From: Podospora pseudoanserina
Taxonomy: Eukaryota; Ascomycota; Sordariomycetes; Sordariales; Podosporaceae
DNA length: 64,000 bases
NCBI RefSeq assembly: GCF_035222485.1
Contig: NW_026946672.1
Location: forward strand, 372,001 to 436,000
Direction of reading: 5' to 3'
In this document: positions 55,601-64,000 of the stretch, piece after piece
Layout of the letters: the number at the start of each line of letters is the position of its first letter
Numbering within the stretch: the stretch's first letter is position 1
The notes under the pieces: model-generated
Databases searched by the model: none
What the model was told of the DNA's origin: nothing
Seen by the model: the letters and a program-made list of their open reading frames with translations, nothing else
Program-made: the position numbers and the translations under genes

Positions 55601-56064
55601 TCATCCCTCCCAGGCTATGGCCGACAAATATTATTGGCCGCAAGGTAGCTGGTTCATCATCTTCTCGATTGTTGTACAACCAATTCAGCAAGTCATTTGC
55701 ATGCTCTGTTATACCAAGCATGCTCATGGTGCCATTGAGCGAGGTGTTGTACTGGAATGAAAGAACTCTGATCTCCGTAACGTAGTCAGGCAAGAGATCT
55801 GATGGCCAGACGGTTTTCAATTCGTCTTTCGCCTGCCAGGTCTTGATGAAGTGTCCCCCAAGTCCGGGCACAAGGACAACACTGTTATTTGGGAATATTT
55901 AGCACTGATCTGATAGGCTCATTGCAAACCTATAGGATGTGAACCTACTCGGCCTGTACCCTAGCTGTGGGCTCCTTCTTTGGATGAAGGACTTTAATAG
56001 CAGAGCCACCGCTGTCATCCAAATCTTTCTCTTCTTGTCTGGGTCTGTAAATGGAAGTCGTCAT
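52623..56064 (-). CDS. NLR (STAND) protein: SesB-like hydrolase - NACHT - Val/Lys/Glu repeat tail
   Basis: Five exons (56064-55949, 55881-55524, 55455-55216, 55092-54927, 54856-52623) give 1037 residues with all frames agreeing. Residues ~38-290 are an alpha/beta hydrolase effector domain: VVLVPGLGGHFIKTW, FVGHSLGGMIIKRA (Ser about 128), FFATPHHGLDRNTW and LAGNHLTICQF. The NACHT ATPase follows with P-loop WIHGPAGSGKSFLTK (352-359) and Walker B TLVVDGLDEIP (about 470). Helical winged-type regions run to about residue 830. No WD40, ankyrin or TPR repeats appear. Instead the tail has a run of REV/KEV units (IIEREIIEVEREVVKEV and similar, about 915-970) and a short C-terminus. Fungal NLRs control non-self recognition and regulated cell death. 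Missing sensor repeats suggest a short or remodelled receptor. Confidence 0.87.
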
Positions 56065-56590
56065 CGTGAACTTGGGATTGTGTAGTTTGGAGTTAGTGGG
56101 GCTGGTTTCAGGGGTACCAACAGCTTGGTGGACATGGCGAACCCATTTCTCTGCATCATTCCGGGGGGGGGTTAAGTGAACCTGTCACTTCTCGCATCGA
56201 TTCATCACAATGAGGCTCATGGGACGGCTTCTTACTGGATACCGGGACGCTCCGAACCTTGGTGTGGAAGGGCACCTTGTGTGGGGTCCTGTCAGGGACT
56301 TGGCGTGGGTGATTGGGTTGCTCGTGTTGGCTGGTGCCCAACCTGACCCTCAAAGTTGAAGCCAGTCCTGCTTTGCTGCACCACCTGCCTTGCACATGAC
56401 CGGGATAAGGGAGAAAGATTGACAGTTCGATCTTCATGTAGCACATGAAAAATTTGCATGTAGCTGGAAACGACGTCACCAAACCTCGGGGTACGCGTCC
56501 ACACACACCAGATCATCGGACTTCCACTCCACCAGCAACCTGGAAACATCTCCAGGACCCATCACGCTACTGATCAGTTCCACGTCGCCT
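56065..56590. other. divergent promoter between the NLR and the coiled-coil gene
   Basis: No coding signal. It could control both genes. Confidence 0.4.
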
Positions 56591-57109
56591 ATGGACGCAA
56601 ACGCCCAACTCAACCCTCAGGCCCGGCTGGCACTAGAGCGAGTATCGCGGCTGGAAGCAATAAAAAAGGAAAATATCTCGAGAAAGTGGGAGCTAGAGTA
56701 CCAATGCAACGACCTGAAAGACAAAGTCCGCAGATTGGAAGCACAACTTCGGGATAGTATACCTCTTAGCGATCCCAACAACATGAACCCAGCCACGATA
56801 CCCGCAACAGCATTGGAGGCTAGCCTGCAACACAAGATTGCAGAACTTGGAAGCAAAATCAAGAAGGTGGAGCAGCGACTTGGCGCGGAGATATCTCGAA
56901 ACTGGGAGTTGACATATCAATGCGAGGATCAAAAGGAGGAGATATCGCGGCTGCGGAATCAGTTGAGGAAGTACATCCAGGTGGATGACACTGAGTTCAC
57001 CTTCTTATCATCCCCGACAGCCTTGGAAAAGCTACTGGAGGAGAGAATCCGGGAATTGGAGGGTGGGATAAGGTACCGGACAGGCCGAACCCGATTAAAG
57101 TCGTTCTGA
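56591..57109 (+). CDS. small coiled-coil protein with an internal duplication
   Basis: An intronless frame of 172 residues, almost wholly helical. Two copies of a ~75-residue unit are visible. The first has ENISRKWELEYQCNDLKDK, VRRLEAQLRDSI and ATALEASLQHKIAEL. The second has AEISRNWELTYQCEDQKEE, ISRLRNQLRKYI and PTALEKLLEERIREL. Heptad-spaced Leu residues predict a coiled coil, so it is likely a dimer or higher oligomer. No family is recognised. It starts 527 bp from the NLR start on the opposite strand, so co-regulation with the NLR is possible. Confidence 0.65.
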   Translation: MDANAQLNPQARLALERVSRLEAIKKENISRKWELEYQCNDLKDKVRRLEAQLRDSIPLSDPNNMNPATIPATALEASLQHKIAELGSKIKKVEQRLGAEISRNWELTYQCEDQKEEISRLRNQLRKYIQVDDTEFTFLSSPTALEKLLEERIRELEGGIRYRTGRTRLKSF

Positions 57110-58145
57110 TTGTCTGGTTGTCGGTGTTGTCAGCGTCAACCATGTGTCGTCTGGGATGTCACGGTGTTTGGTAATTACCTAGCGCATCACATCATGTTAG
57201 AATAGCTACACTCTCGTCATACAAGACCGTCCTTGTGATCATAACTACGCATAAAGCCGCATTTGTTGGCGAACGATAGTTCGCTAATTGCCCCGATGTT
57301 TGCCAAGCCTTCTGTCATCTGCATGCAGGTTTGTCGTCGGGCAGCTGTACACCACCCGACATTGCGCATGGCATGCAGTAGCATAAAAAACTAGTTCAAA
57401 CCGACCTTGCCGACCCCGAAAATACAGGGAATGTACCTGGTTCCGCAACAAGGTGCCGACAAGTAGTTCAAGGTGGGGGGCAAATGGTGTGCTCTGTGAG
57501 ATGCCGGTGTTGATAACGGCCTTACTAGGCACGAACCCAACGTGTCTTATGCATGCAAGCAGGGCTCTGCCATGTTGAGCAGAACGGCAATACCGTCTAT
57601 CTCAAGCCTAACTTCATCAGGCGACCAATCCTTTACGCCTTGGAACCCGGCCACAGTCTTAGAATGAGCTTAGACGGTGCCAGCTGTCCCAGCCTTCCGA
57701 CCGAGATCCTCAAAATTGAGGACAAAGAAAATTGGGGAAGCATTTCCAGGCTATGAAGTTAGGCATTAGTGCAGTCAGTCTTGGATTGGCGTCGACATCG
57801 CCGTCTGAGGGCATTCACAGCCGCTAGTTTCATCGTCTCCTATGACTTCGACGACGGAGACATTCGGGACCAACAAAGGCGCGAGCATGTATAAATCGTC
57901 TAGTTTCCTTCAAGGGAAAATATAGTAGCACAGAGCCCGGTAGAATATCACTTACCAAAAGTCACTACTACATACTTCACAAACCACACCTCACACCAAT
58001 CCCCTACTGACCGGACGCTCAGTGGTAGCCCAATCTCTCTTGCTCATTTCTAGCAGAGCTTCACGTGAGTTGAACTTGAGCTCCATCTACTCACAACCGT
58101 AACAGCACAGAGTTAGCTGACATTTCCAGACACTCCCATTCAAAG
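57110..58145. other. intergenic with TATA box and probable 5' UTR intron of the next gene
   Basis: A TATAAA box lies at 57890-57895. A 65-nt intron-like stretch (58065-58129, GTGAGT ... GCTGAC ... TTCCAG) ends 16 bp before the ATG at 58146, so a spliced leader is likely. No gene lies in the rest. Confidence 0.45.
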
Positions 58146-58526
58146 ATGTCTGAAACCGAGGTGTACACCAAACCAGAGGGAGGCTTTTTCAGCCTCACAT
58201 CCATCACCGACGCCTACAAAAAGGCCCTCAGCGTTGCTTATCCGGCCACCAAGGACATTGCCGACGAGTTCTCCGGCAGGATCCCCGACATTGTCAACAA
58301 AGCCCGGCAGAGAGTCTCCGACCTCGTCTTCAACGTCCAAGAGCTGAAGTGGGAGATCGAACAGGCTCGTCGCACAATTATCGAGACCAATGACAAGTTG
58401 CATGCGCTTCTCAATCAGGAGGAGATCAAGGACGATCCGTTGGAGTGGGACATTGAGGAGCAGAAAAAGAACGTCGACGGACCACCGGAGAAACCAACCA
58501 AGAGATACTATACGCCGAAGAATTAA
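58146..58526 (+). CDS. small acidic/basic helical protein, unknown
   Basis: An intronless frame of 126 residues starting MSETEVYTKPEGG. It is hydrophilic and mostly helical, with an amphipathic middle (ADEFSGRIPDIVNKARQRVSDL) and a coil-like segment (NVQELKWEIEQARRTIIETN). The tail is charged and ends PTKRYYTPKN. No signal peptide or membrane helix. I do not recognise a family. A TATA box and a well-formed 5' leader intron make a real, expressed gene likely. Confidence 0.6.
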   Translation: MSETEVYTKPEGGFFSLTSITDAYKKALSVAYPATKDIADEFSGRIPDIVNKARQRVSDLVFNVQELKWEIEQARRTIIETNDKLHALLNQEEIKDDPLEWDIEEQKKNVDGPPEKPTKRYYTPKN

Positions 58527-58785
58527 GAGGAGTTGGCTTAAAAGTGGAAGGAAAGCTAGAGGTTTTTTGGCAGCGTCGGAGTCTGGAGAAGAGTGAATTT
58601 ACATTATTTCGGATAAGCTTTGCATGGTTTAAGATCCAAAAAAGTAGGGGCCGATGTCTCCTTCCTTCTGGTTACACATGTAATACAGCCGTCCACAGGA
58701 GAAGCTTAATCTTGATAAACCCCTATTTACCCCTATTATTTCAACCTTTTCAACATCATCGTTCGTGTTAAGTACCATGTACCCT

Positions 58786-59598
58786 CTAAATCAACATGGA
58801 TCCCACTCCCCAAGCAACAGCCATCATAAACCCAGGGACGACAGCGCCGCTCATAGCAGAAGACCCAGCAGGGGCGGTAGTGCCAGCAGGAGTAGTCTCG
58901 GTACTGGTTGTTGGATCCTGAGTTGCAGACTCTTCAGCTTGGGTGGTCGTGACATCCTGGCCATCCGTAGTCGGGGCAGTGACCGAGCTGGTAGAAGTAG
59001 TCAGGGTGAGGGTCGTGCTGGTTCCTTCGTTGTCCGAGTCCGAGCCCGAGTCATCTCCATTGGGATTCACCAAATTGAGGGCCCTCGTTCCGTTCCCTTT
59101 CTGAGCCTCATCGCCATTCCGACCAAAAACCTCATAACTGGCCCAGCTGTTGCCATTAGGTTTAAGTGAAACACAGCCTTCAAAGTAGTAATTGCTAGCG
59201 CAAATGCTGCTCCCATCTGCGGTGACACCTCCGCCAGCATTAGTGCAGGAAACCAACAGTTGCGAGAATGTGCGTGAGAAGTTGTCGAAAAAATCCTTGA
59301 TGTCGTAGCTGCCTGGGCTGAGGCAAGCGCGGCAGTTGTGGATGTAACCATACCACGCGTTTTCGCGGTCTTCATTGGAAATACACACGCAGTCGCGGGT
59401 TTCTTTGTCGGACCTTGTGTTCTTCCAGTCGATTCCCTGGCACTTCATGATGGCGTTTGCAATCTTGGTGCAACCACACTTTTCCAGCTTGTCGCTTGTC
59501 GGGTCCATCCTCTGCTGAGGGGGGGGCGGGCCGCGGGCGAAAACACCAAGGCCGGTAAGAAGAGCCGGAGCGAGGAGAAATTGCATAGGAAGATGCAT
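58786..59598 (-). CDS. GPI-anchored cysteine-rich surface protein
   Basis: 270 residues, no intron. The signal peptide (MHLPMQFLLAPALLTGLGVFA) is followed by a domain with about ten cysteines: KCGCTKIANAIMKCQGIDW, RDCVCISNEDRENAW, HNCRACLSPG, LLVSCTNAGGG, SICASNYYFEGCVSL. The second half is Ser/Thr-rich and probably O-glycosylated. The end is a hydrophobic segment after a small-residue site (SSAMSGAVVPGFMMAVAWGV), the layout of a GPI attachment signal. It is likely a cell-wall or plasma-membrane protein. The cysteine pattern is not the CFEM eight-Cys pattern as far as I can align it. Function unknown. Confidence 0.75.
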   Translation of the reverse strand: MHLPMQFLLAPALLTGLGVFARGPPPPQQRMDPTSDKLEKCGCTKIANAIMKCQGIDWKNTRSDKETRDCVCISNEDRENAWYGYIHNCRACLSPGSYDIKDFFDNFSRTFSQLLVSCTNAGGGVTADGSSICASNYYFEGCVSLKPNGNSWASYEVFGRNGDEAQKGNGTRALNLVNPNGDDSGSDSDNEGTSTTLTLTTSTSSVTAPTTDGQDVTTTQAEESATQDPTTSTETTPAGTTAPAGSSAMSGAVVPGFMMAVAWGVGSMLI

Positions 59599-59960
59599 CT
59601 TGTATGCGCGCGTTGGTGCTGCTGAAAGAGCGACTATAGTTGGTGGTCAACGTCAGTGATAGACAATGTTAGGCCAAAGAAACAAATCACCCCGACACGT
59701 CTACTAGCACAGGGGCTAAGATTGTTTTCCTTTTCTTAGTAATCCGATGGGATTGGGATCCTGGTCAGAAGGGATAAGGCCTGTGCAATTGCTTCTCAGG
59801 GGCAAGTGGTCCAAATAATGGGGGTAGCATCTCCTGCACAGCCCTGTCCAACCCTAACCCAGCGAGTGTATGCGCCAAGGCTTTCAGCTCCGATAAGATA
59901 AAAGCTTACCTTATCGATAAGCAGCTTCGGATCAGCTTACCAAGTTCAAGCAGCGACAGT

Positions 59961-59973
59961 TTCTGGAAGTTTC
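59961..59973 (+). promoter_or_regulatory. heat-shock element 1 (perfect)
   Basis: TTCtgGAAgtTTC is three contiguous inverted nGAAn units, about 385 bp before the Hsp30 start. This is the known binding site type of heat-shock factor Hsf1. Confidence 0.7.
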
Positions 59974-60005
59974 CAGCAGTCCCAAACAGCTGTGGGTGCA
60001 GTGAC

Positions 60006-60018
60006 TTCCAGTGGTTTC
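60006..60018 (+). promoter_or_regulatory. heat-shock element 2 (imperfect)
   Basis: TTCcaGTGgtTTC has two exact units and one mismatched middle unit. Confidence 0.45.
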
Positions 60019-60086
60019 CAGCACTTGCTGTTCTGCTTTGGTGATGCTGTTTCCAGGCATCAGAGTGTCGCGTTTCAACAAGACGA

Positions 60087-60099
60087 TTCTGGAGCATTC
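60087..60099 (+). promoter_or_regulatory. heat-shock element 3 (near perfect)
   Basis: TTCtgGAGcaTTC has one base off in the middle unit, about 260 bp before the start. Confidence 0.6.
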
Positions 60100-60355
60100 G
60101 CAACACCTTCAAGCTTCGTAATGTAGTGTAGTCTAGATAGAGCTCAAATGAATACTTAAGTTGCCAGTTTTGCGCTCTCTTTGTCCAAACGTTCTCATCG
60201 GAATCAGCATCAGCATCAACAAACAAACACTTAATCGCCAGCCTCAACACAACAACCCAAGCCTTCCAACCACGCTCAAAGAACATCACTCAGCTACAAC
60301 AACTTCAAAAATACAATCTATCACCCGCATCAACAAGAACACTCCAACAGTCAAC

Positions 60356-61099
60356 ATGTCGATGTTCTTTGCCCCCGCTTTCTGCGCTCCCGAGGAGCCC
60401 AACTTCATGCCTCTCTTCCGCTTCCTTGATGAGTGGGAACAAGCCCAGCAACAGCAACAGCCTGAGCGCAAGCACCAGCAGCAACAGCGCCCCAAGACGC
60501 AGCAGCCCCAGCAGCCTCACCTTCAGCAGCAGCCACGACAGAGGGCTCTTCCCCAGGCCCGGCCTAAGCGCTTCCAGCCAGCCTTTGATGTACGGGAGGT
60601 AGAGGATGCGTATGAGCTCTACGCCGACCTTCCTGGTGTTGCAAAGGAAAACATCACCATTGAGTTCCCCGAAGACCAGACAATCACCATCTCTGGCAAA
60701 GTCGAGCGCAACTACGAGCAGCTGTTCGCACCATCCCAAGAGACCATCTCTGAGAACCCCGAGGAGCAGCCAAGACCAAGAAGCCCTTACCAGGCGACTG
60801 TCGAGGACGACACCGAGGATGAGGAGTACGACGCCGTCACTCCTGTGACCAGCCGCCCTGCCTCACCCACCACCCCCACTGCCATTGTCAAGCAGCCTGC
60901 CCAGCAACAAACCCAGCAGACACCAACACCTGCCAAGTACTGGCTCCAGGAGAGAAACTTTGGCGAGTTTTCCAGGACATTCCAATTCCCTGGCCGCATC
61001 AACACCGACGAGGTCACCGCCGCTCTTGAGCACGGCATTCTTAGAATCCGGGTTCCCAAGGCCAAGGCTTATGAGAGGAGACGGATCACCATTTTCTAA
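60356..61099 (+). CDS. hsp30: small heat shock protein, Hsp30/alpha-crystallin family
   Basis: ATP-independent chaperone that binds unfolding proteins. An intronless frame of 247 residues. The N-terminus (MSMFFAPAFCAPEEPNFMPLFRFLDEW) is typical of fungal Hsp30. A Gln-rich insert follows (QQQQQPERKHQQQQRPK). The alpha-crystallin domain starts at FQPAFDVREVEDAYELYADLPGVAKENITIEF, quoted in part, and is split by an acidic, Pro-rich insertion of about 80 residues (EDDTEDEEYD). It resumes at ERNFGEFSRTFQFPGRINTDEV and ends IRVPKAKAYERRRITIF. The split domain is characteristic of filamentous-fungal Hsp30 proteins. The upstream heat-shock elements support Hsf1 control. Confidence 0.92.
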   Translation: MSMFFAPAFCAPEEPNFMPLFRFLDEWEQAQQQQQPERKHQQQQRPKTQQPQQPHLQQQPRQRALPQARPKRFQPAFDVREVEDAYELYADLPGVAKENITIEFPEDQTITISGKVERNYEQLFAPSQETISENPEEQPRPRSPYQATVEDDTEDEEYDAVTPVTSRPASPTTPTAIVKQPAQQQTQQTPTPAKYWLQERNFGEFSRTFQFPGRINTDEVTAALEHGILRIRVPKAKAYERRRITIF

Positions 61100-61661
61100 G
61101 CGGAGAGTTGCGATGAATAGCAGCTAGAACATGTACTATCAGGAAGGGAATTTGGCGTTCTGGAATTGGGATTTTGAAGGCTTCAGTGCAATAGTGTAAT
61201 GGATGGTTTGATCTCAGTGTTTGGGTGGACTTGTAACAACATGGAATAGAAGTGACTTTCATAAACATTTTGCACTTGCACCTATTCTGCTTCTACCTAG
61301 TGACATGGAAGTATCGTGACTAAAACTGACAATATGTTGCCTCGAGTATGCTACACTCAAACAATCTGACTATTACAATCTAGACCTCCTACGTCAAGTG
61401 CAATGCCCTTCCACTGTCTTGTCGCTGACAATCGTCGAAACTGTTTTCCTGTGGTGTTATTAGTAATTGCAGCGGTTTTGCGTACAACCAAGATGGGCAG
61501 AACCTACGTCGAATAGTGTACAGTTGTTGCTGTTCGCAAGGAACAAGTGGTAGTACCCGAATCACGCTTCTGAGATTGATGACTCGTCGTGGTTGTGGCA
61601 GCAGATGAAGTTGGATAATACGGCACACATCTCGCCAGTGAGCCAACGAGGCCTGGGGGTC
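61100..61661. other. intergenic stretch
   Basis: 3' region of Hsp30 and spacer up to the MITE. No gene was recognised. Confidence 0.35.
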
Positions 61662-62043
61662 TTAATTAGAGAATTTTGTTTGGGACCCCTCTAGCCACCT
61701 AAATTCCTAACCCTCAGAAGAAAATCCAAAAATCCAGCACTTACTTCCCACCTACTCCGACTGCCCAGATAGATTCGATGTTACTTACACTACTTTTCCG
61801 AAAGCTCTGCATATATATTTTAAAGATTTACCTTTTTTAAAAAGAAATAACAGTAAAAAATATTGGTAATATTGATTTTTGGGCTAGTTTATACTAAATA
61901 TTTTTTATTATCTTTTCATAAAACAATAGTGAAAATTATATATCCTTAAAAGTAGGTTAAGGCATTTCGTAATGTTAAAAGCATGGAAATGCGGAGGCGT
62001 GTCCACGCTAGATTGAAGGGGTCCCAAACAAAATTCTCCTTAA
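61662..62043. mobile_element. AT-rich MITE with TTAA flanks
   Basis: Inverted ends share GAGAATTTTGTTTGGGACCCC, quoted here in two parts as GAGAATTTTG and TTTGGGACCCC: left at 61669-61690, right at 62018-62038 on the opposite strand. TTAA stands immediately outside both ends (61662-61665 and 62040-62043), the target duplication used by piggyBac-type transposons. The ~375-bp interior is very AT-rich with no frame, so the element is non-autonomous. The AT richness may also reflect RIP-like decay. Confidence 0.7.
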
Positions 62044-62139
62044 ACACCGGGTTAACCAGTACGTTTAGCTTTCATTTAGCGATTAATAGCACATCATACT
62101 TGCGTTCTCGCCACCACAGTTGTCACAGCTTGGTCCCTC

Positions 62140-62469
62140 TCAGCATACATGTACATTCGTAATTTCAACCCAGGATCGCTGACTTGCCGTGACGGTCACC
62201 ATCACCGATCTCGTCCCGCTCGGCGTCATATCTGGGGTGGCAGTTTGCTGGCAGGGTGGTACAAATTTTTCCGTTATGCAAAACACTGAACTCACTGTTT
62301 CGATAATATCGACGCGACCATAGTCCCACCCTGTTGGATCACCTGTTGAGATTCTGGTACCAAGATCGATCATTGTTGTCACGACTAGTGTTATAGCGCA
62401 GGTGCTTGTAGGGTATGTGCTTGTTTTGTAGGCAGGTGACGTAAAAGTATAACGGGTATATGTCATCAT
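62140..62469 (-). CDS. possible Thr-rich secreted-protein fragment
   Basis: An open frame of about 109 residues with MTYTRYTFTSPAYKTSTYP, then TCAITLVVTTMIDLGTRIS, VSSVFCITEKFVPPCQQTA and a Val/Thr-rich end. Composition recalls the threonine-rich parts of fungal surface proteins. There is no signal peptide and the frame opens upstream without a clear start. It may be an exon or remnant of a longer gene next to the MITE. No family is recognised. Confidence 0.3.
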   Translation of the reverse strand: MMTYTRYTFTSPAYKTSTYPTSTCAITLVVTTMIDLGTRISTGDPTGWDYGRVDIIETVSSVFCITEKFVPPCQQTATPDMTPSGTRSVMVTVTASQRSWVEITNVHVC

Positions 62470-63030
62470 TCTGTTGTGGTACTGGTTGCAGTTGCTAGTA
62501 TTGGGATCGAAGGACTTCCAACGTGATTTGACTCAGCAGCAAGGGACTAGAAGACTGGTTAGGGAGGGGTGACATAATAGGTAGGTTGGATGACCAGGAA
62601 ATGGACCACACGTGGATCTGGTCCACCACCACCACACCAGCTACACAACCTTGTTGAGATTATCTCTGAATGATCACACTAGCCACAACATGACTAATAT
62701 TGGGACAATTTCTATAGGAGTTATACTAAAATGTAGCTCAATCACTGTTAGAGTCAGACATTGCATCTGCTTCTCGCTTACGCCTAGTTTGAACCCGATG
62801 ACGTGTGACGAACCCCTATCCAGAACCTCTGAAAGGGACACCGGTTGAAGGCACTTCTGAACAATCCTGGTTCGGTACAGCTAAACAGTGTACAACAATG
62901 GCTTGTCTCTATCACAATAGTCTAAATACCAACGATTGTGACTTGTATTGCATACTGCGGAACTGTCTATCTACGCCAACCAGTTCCTCCGTATATATAG
63001 ACCTCTATCCTCCAGGTACCTCCGTTCCTA

Positions 63031-63093
63031 GCTCACCACGATCACCAGTGAGCCTGGTGATCCGTCCTGGCTCACCACGCCCACCAGTGAGCC
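63031..63093 (+). repeat. two 24-bp direct repeats with internal inverted halves
   Basis: The unit GCTCACCACG-(AT/CC)-CACCAGTGAGCC occurs at 63031-63054 and 63070-63093. Each copy begins GCTCAC and ends GTGAGC, so it is itself an imperfect inverted repeat. A further GTGAGCCGGCTCAC palindrome follows near 63097-63110. It lies just upstream (plus sense) of the pogo-type scrap and may be part of the same old element. Confidence 0.5.
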
Positions 63094-63225
63094 AAGTGAG
63101 CCGGCTCACTTCTGCCAAGAGTGAGCGCCCCACTGTCCTGCAGCTCCGTCGTTACATTCCACCTGATTGGCCACCACGACCGGCTGCAGTCTCCATCCTG
63201 CCTTACCATATGGTTGGTCTGTGAC

Positions 63226-63345
63226 ATTTAGGGTGGAGCATAGAATCCCGTACTTATTAGACGCTTTTCGCTGGCTTATACTAGCGGCAATATCTTTCCG
63301 GAAATTTTTAATATCGTCCTCGGTATATTTAGCTATTGATAGCAA
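63226..63345 (-). mobile_element. remnant of a pogo/Fot1-type DNA transposase (N-terminal helix-turn-helix)
   Basis: On the minus strand the frame reads LSIAKYTEDDIKNFRKDI then AASISQRKASNKYGILCSTL, the Psq-type helix-turn-helix start of fungal pogo-family transposases (Y-T-E-x-D-I ... S-x-x-x-A-x-x-Y-G-I-x-x-S-T-L). The match covers about 39 residues, then stops; the DDE part is absent. Codons are AT-rich. It is a small scrap of an inactive transposon. Confidence 0.55.
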
Positions 63346-63552
63346 AAAAACAGTAAAAGAAAAGCTTCATTTTTGGTCTCTGTGGGTGTAATATAAAGTG
63401 TGTGTTGATATCGGGGGGCTTTCGGAGGTCCAAGGTTGTGGAGGGTTTAATGTGGGTAGATGGCATGGGTAGTTCAAACCTACCTGGGCCACATCCATAT
63501 GTGGTCCACTTCCTTGTCATCCAACCTAGCCTGTAGAACTGTGCACTGCGTG

Positions 63553-63917
63553 TCATGAGGAGGGCCAAGTTGATCCCCGCCTATTTAACGCGAAGTCAAC
63601 GCTGTTGCAAACATATCGGGTGTCCTTTTTTCCGGACTGGGCCACGGTTGGGATGACCTTAAACCCAATGGGACAATCATCTGTTTAGGTATTGGATTGG
63701 CTCTTCCCGGGGCGCTCCGGCTGCTATGTTGCTCACCTGGAAACACTTCCACAACCGTGAAATTCTGCGGTGAACTTCCATTGAAAAGGTACGAACCCCC
63801 GTCCACATAGTCGGCAATAATAGGTGGGCATGCATCAGGTGTGAGTTCTTTTGAAGCTCTAGCCAACCACACAAGCGCCGTGAAGCTGAATAGCGCATAT
63901 GAAACGAAGCTGGGCAT
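63553..63917 (-). CDS. small secreted protein, unknown
   Basis: Two exons (63917-63737, 63680-63553) with a 56-nt GTGAGC/AACAG intron give 102 residues. The signal peptide (FVSYALFSFTALVWLARA) is followed by a short mature part: TPDACPPIIADYVDGGSYLF, an Asn-Gly-Ser sequon, FTVVEVFPDDCPIGFKVIP and TRYVCNSVDFALN. Three mature cysteines are visible. The frame across the splice is continuous and ends RGSTWPSS. Similar size and layout are common for secreted effector-like or cell-surface proteins. No family is recognised. Confidence 0.55.
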
Positions 63918-64000
63918 CTTGAAAACAAGTTCAAGGTACCTGTCTGTGCATGTCCCTGAAGCCTGTCATCTCAATGGTGTTATGATATAAATGTCTGGAA

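Larger units (their letters stand above)
59599..60355. other. divergent promoter, surface protein / Hsp30
   Basis: Contains the three heat-shock elements on the Hsp30 side. Also holds a short palindrome with TTATCGATAA near 59912. No coding signal. Confidence 0.5.

Noticed and set aside
61780-61980. AT-rich block as a possible centromere or mitochondrial insertion
   Set aside because: It is bounded by inverted repeats and TTAA, so a decayed MITE explains it better.
1-64000. LTR retrotransposons, CRISPR arrays, rRNA or tRNA genes
   Set aside because: No long direct repeats, reverse transcriptase or integrase motifs, spaced repeat arrays, rRNA or tRNA-like cloverleaf sequences were recognised by eye. 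A tRNA or repeat search program would be decisive.

Overview
The window is nuclear DNA of a filamentous ascomycete, most likely a sordariomycete and perhaps of the order Sordariales. Genes are densely packed on both strands. Introns are 50-75 nt with GTRNGT donors, CTRAC-like branch sites and YAG acceptors. Diagnostic genes include an ascomycete-type laccase with a DSGL C-terminal processing site, a 736-residue large-subunit catalase of the CAT-1 class, a Hsp30-type small heat shock protein, MPC1 and an NLR with an esterase-like N-terminus. Short GGTAGGTA/ACCTAGGT words are scattered between genes. The taxonomic placement is an inference from gene content and style.

Left part (0-20 kb): a GMC oxidoreductase cut by the window edge, a catalase with a perfect CRE site upstream, a small glycine-rich protein, a 3-dehydroshikimate-dehydratase-like TIM barrel, a dead 6-phosphogluconate dehydrogenase paralogue, a CorA-like membrane protein, a laccase with a long upstream region, a TIR-bearing MITE near 16 kb, an SGNH esterase and MPC1. 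Most are oxidative or primary-metabolism functions.

Middle part (20-33 kb): a 50-residue secreted peptide with six cysteines, a divergent pair of paralogous secreted proteins, then a metabolic run of IPNS-like 2OG oxygenase, CmcJ/NvfI/AsaB-like oxygenase, M20 amidohydrolase, alpha/beta hydrolase and GNAT acetyltransferase.

Right part (33-64 kb) is more accessory. It holds a degraded caspase-like gene, a fossil Fic-domain gene, a two-domain F-box/2EXR-like protein with a decayed tandem copy, a Myb-type regulator, a deaminase-like protein (HAE plus Cys cluster) and an AP4A phosphorylase. A 7-kb group of SesB/SERAC1-like hydrolases follows: one orphan with the Ser nucleophile, one orphan with Cys in its place, and one fused to a NACHT domain as an NLR. 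Further right are an internally duplicated coiled-coil protein, a GPI-type cysteine-rich surface protein, Hsp30 with three heat-shock elements, a second MITE with TTAA flanks, a pogo-type transposase scrap and a small secreted protein.

The most interesting theme is the concentration of immunity- or conflict-type domains (caspase-like, Fic, deaminase-like, SesB esterases, NLR) between 32 and 56 kb, some alive and some fossil. No retrovirus-like element, CRISPR array, rRNA or tRNA gene was recognised.
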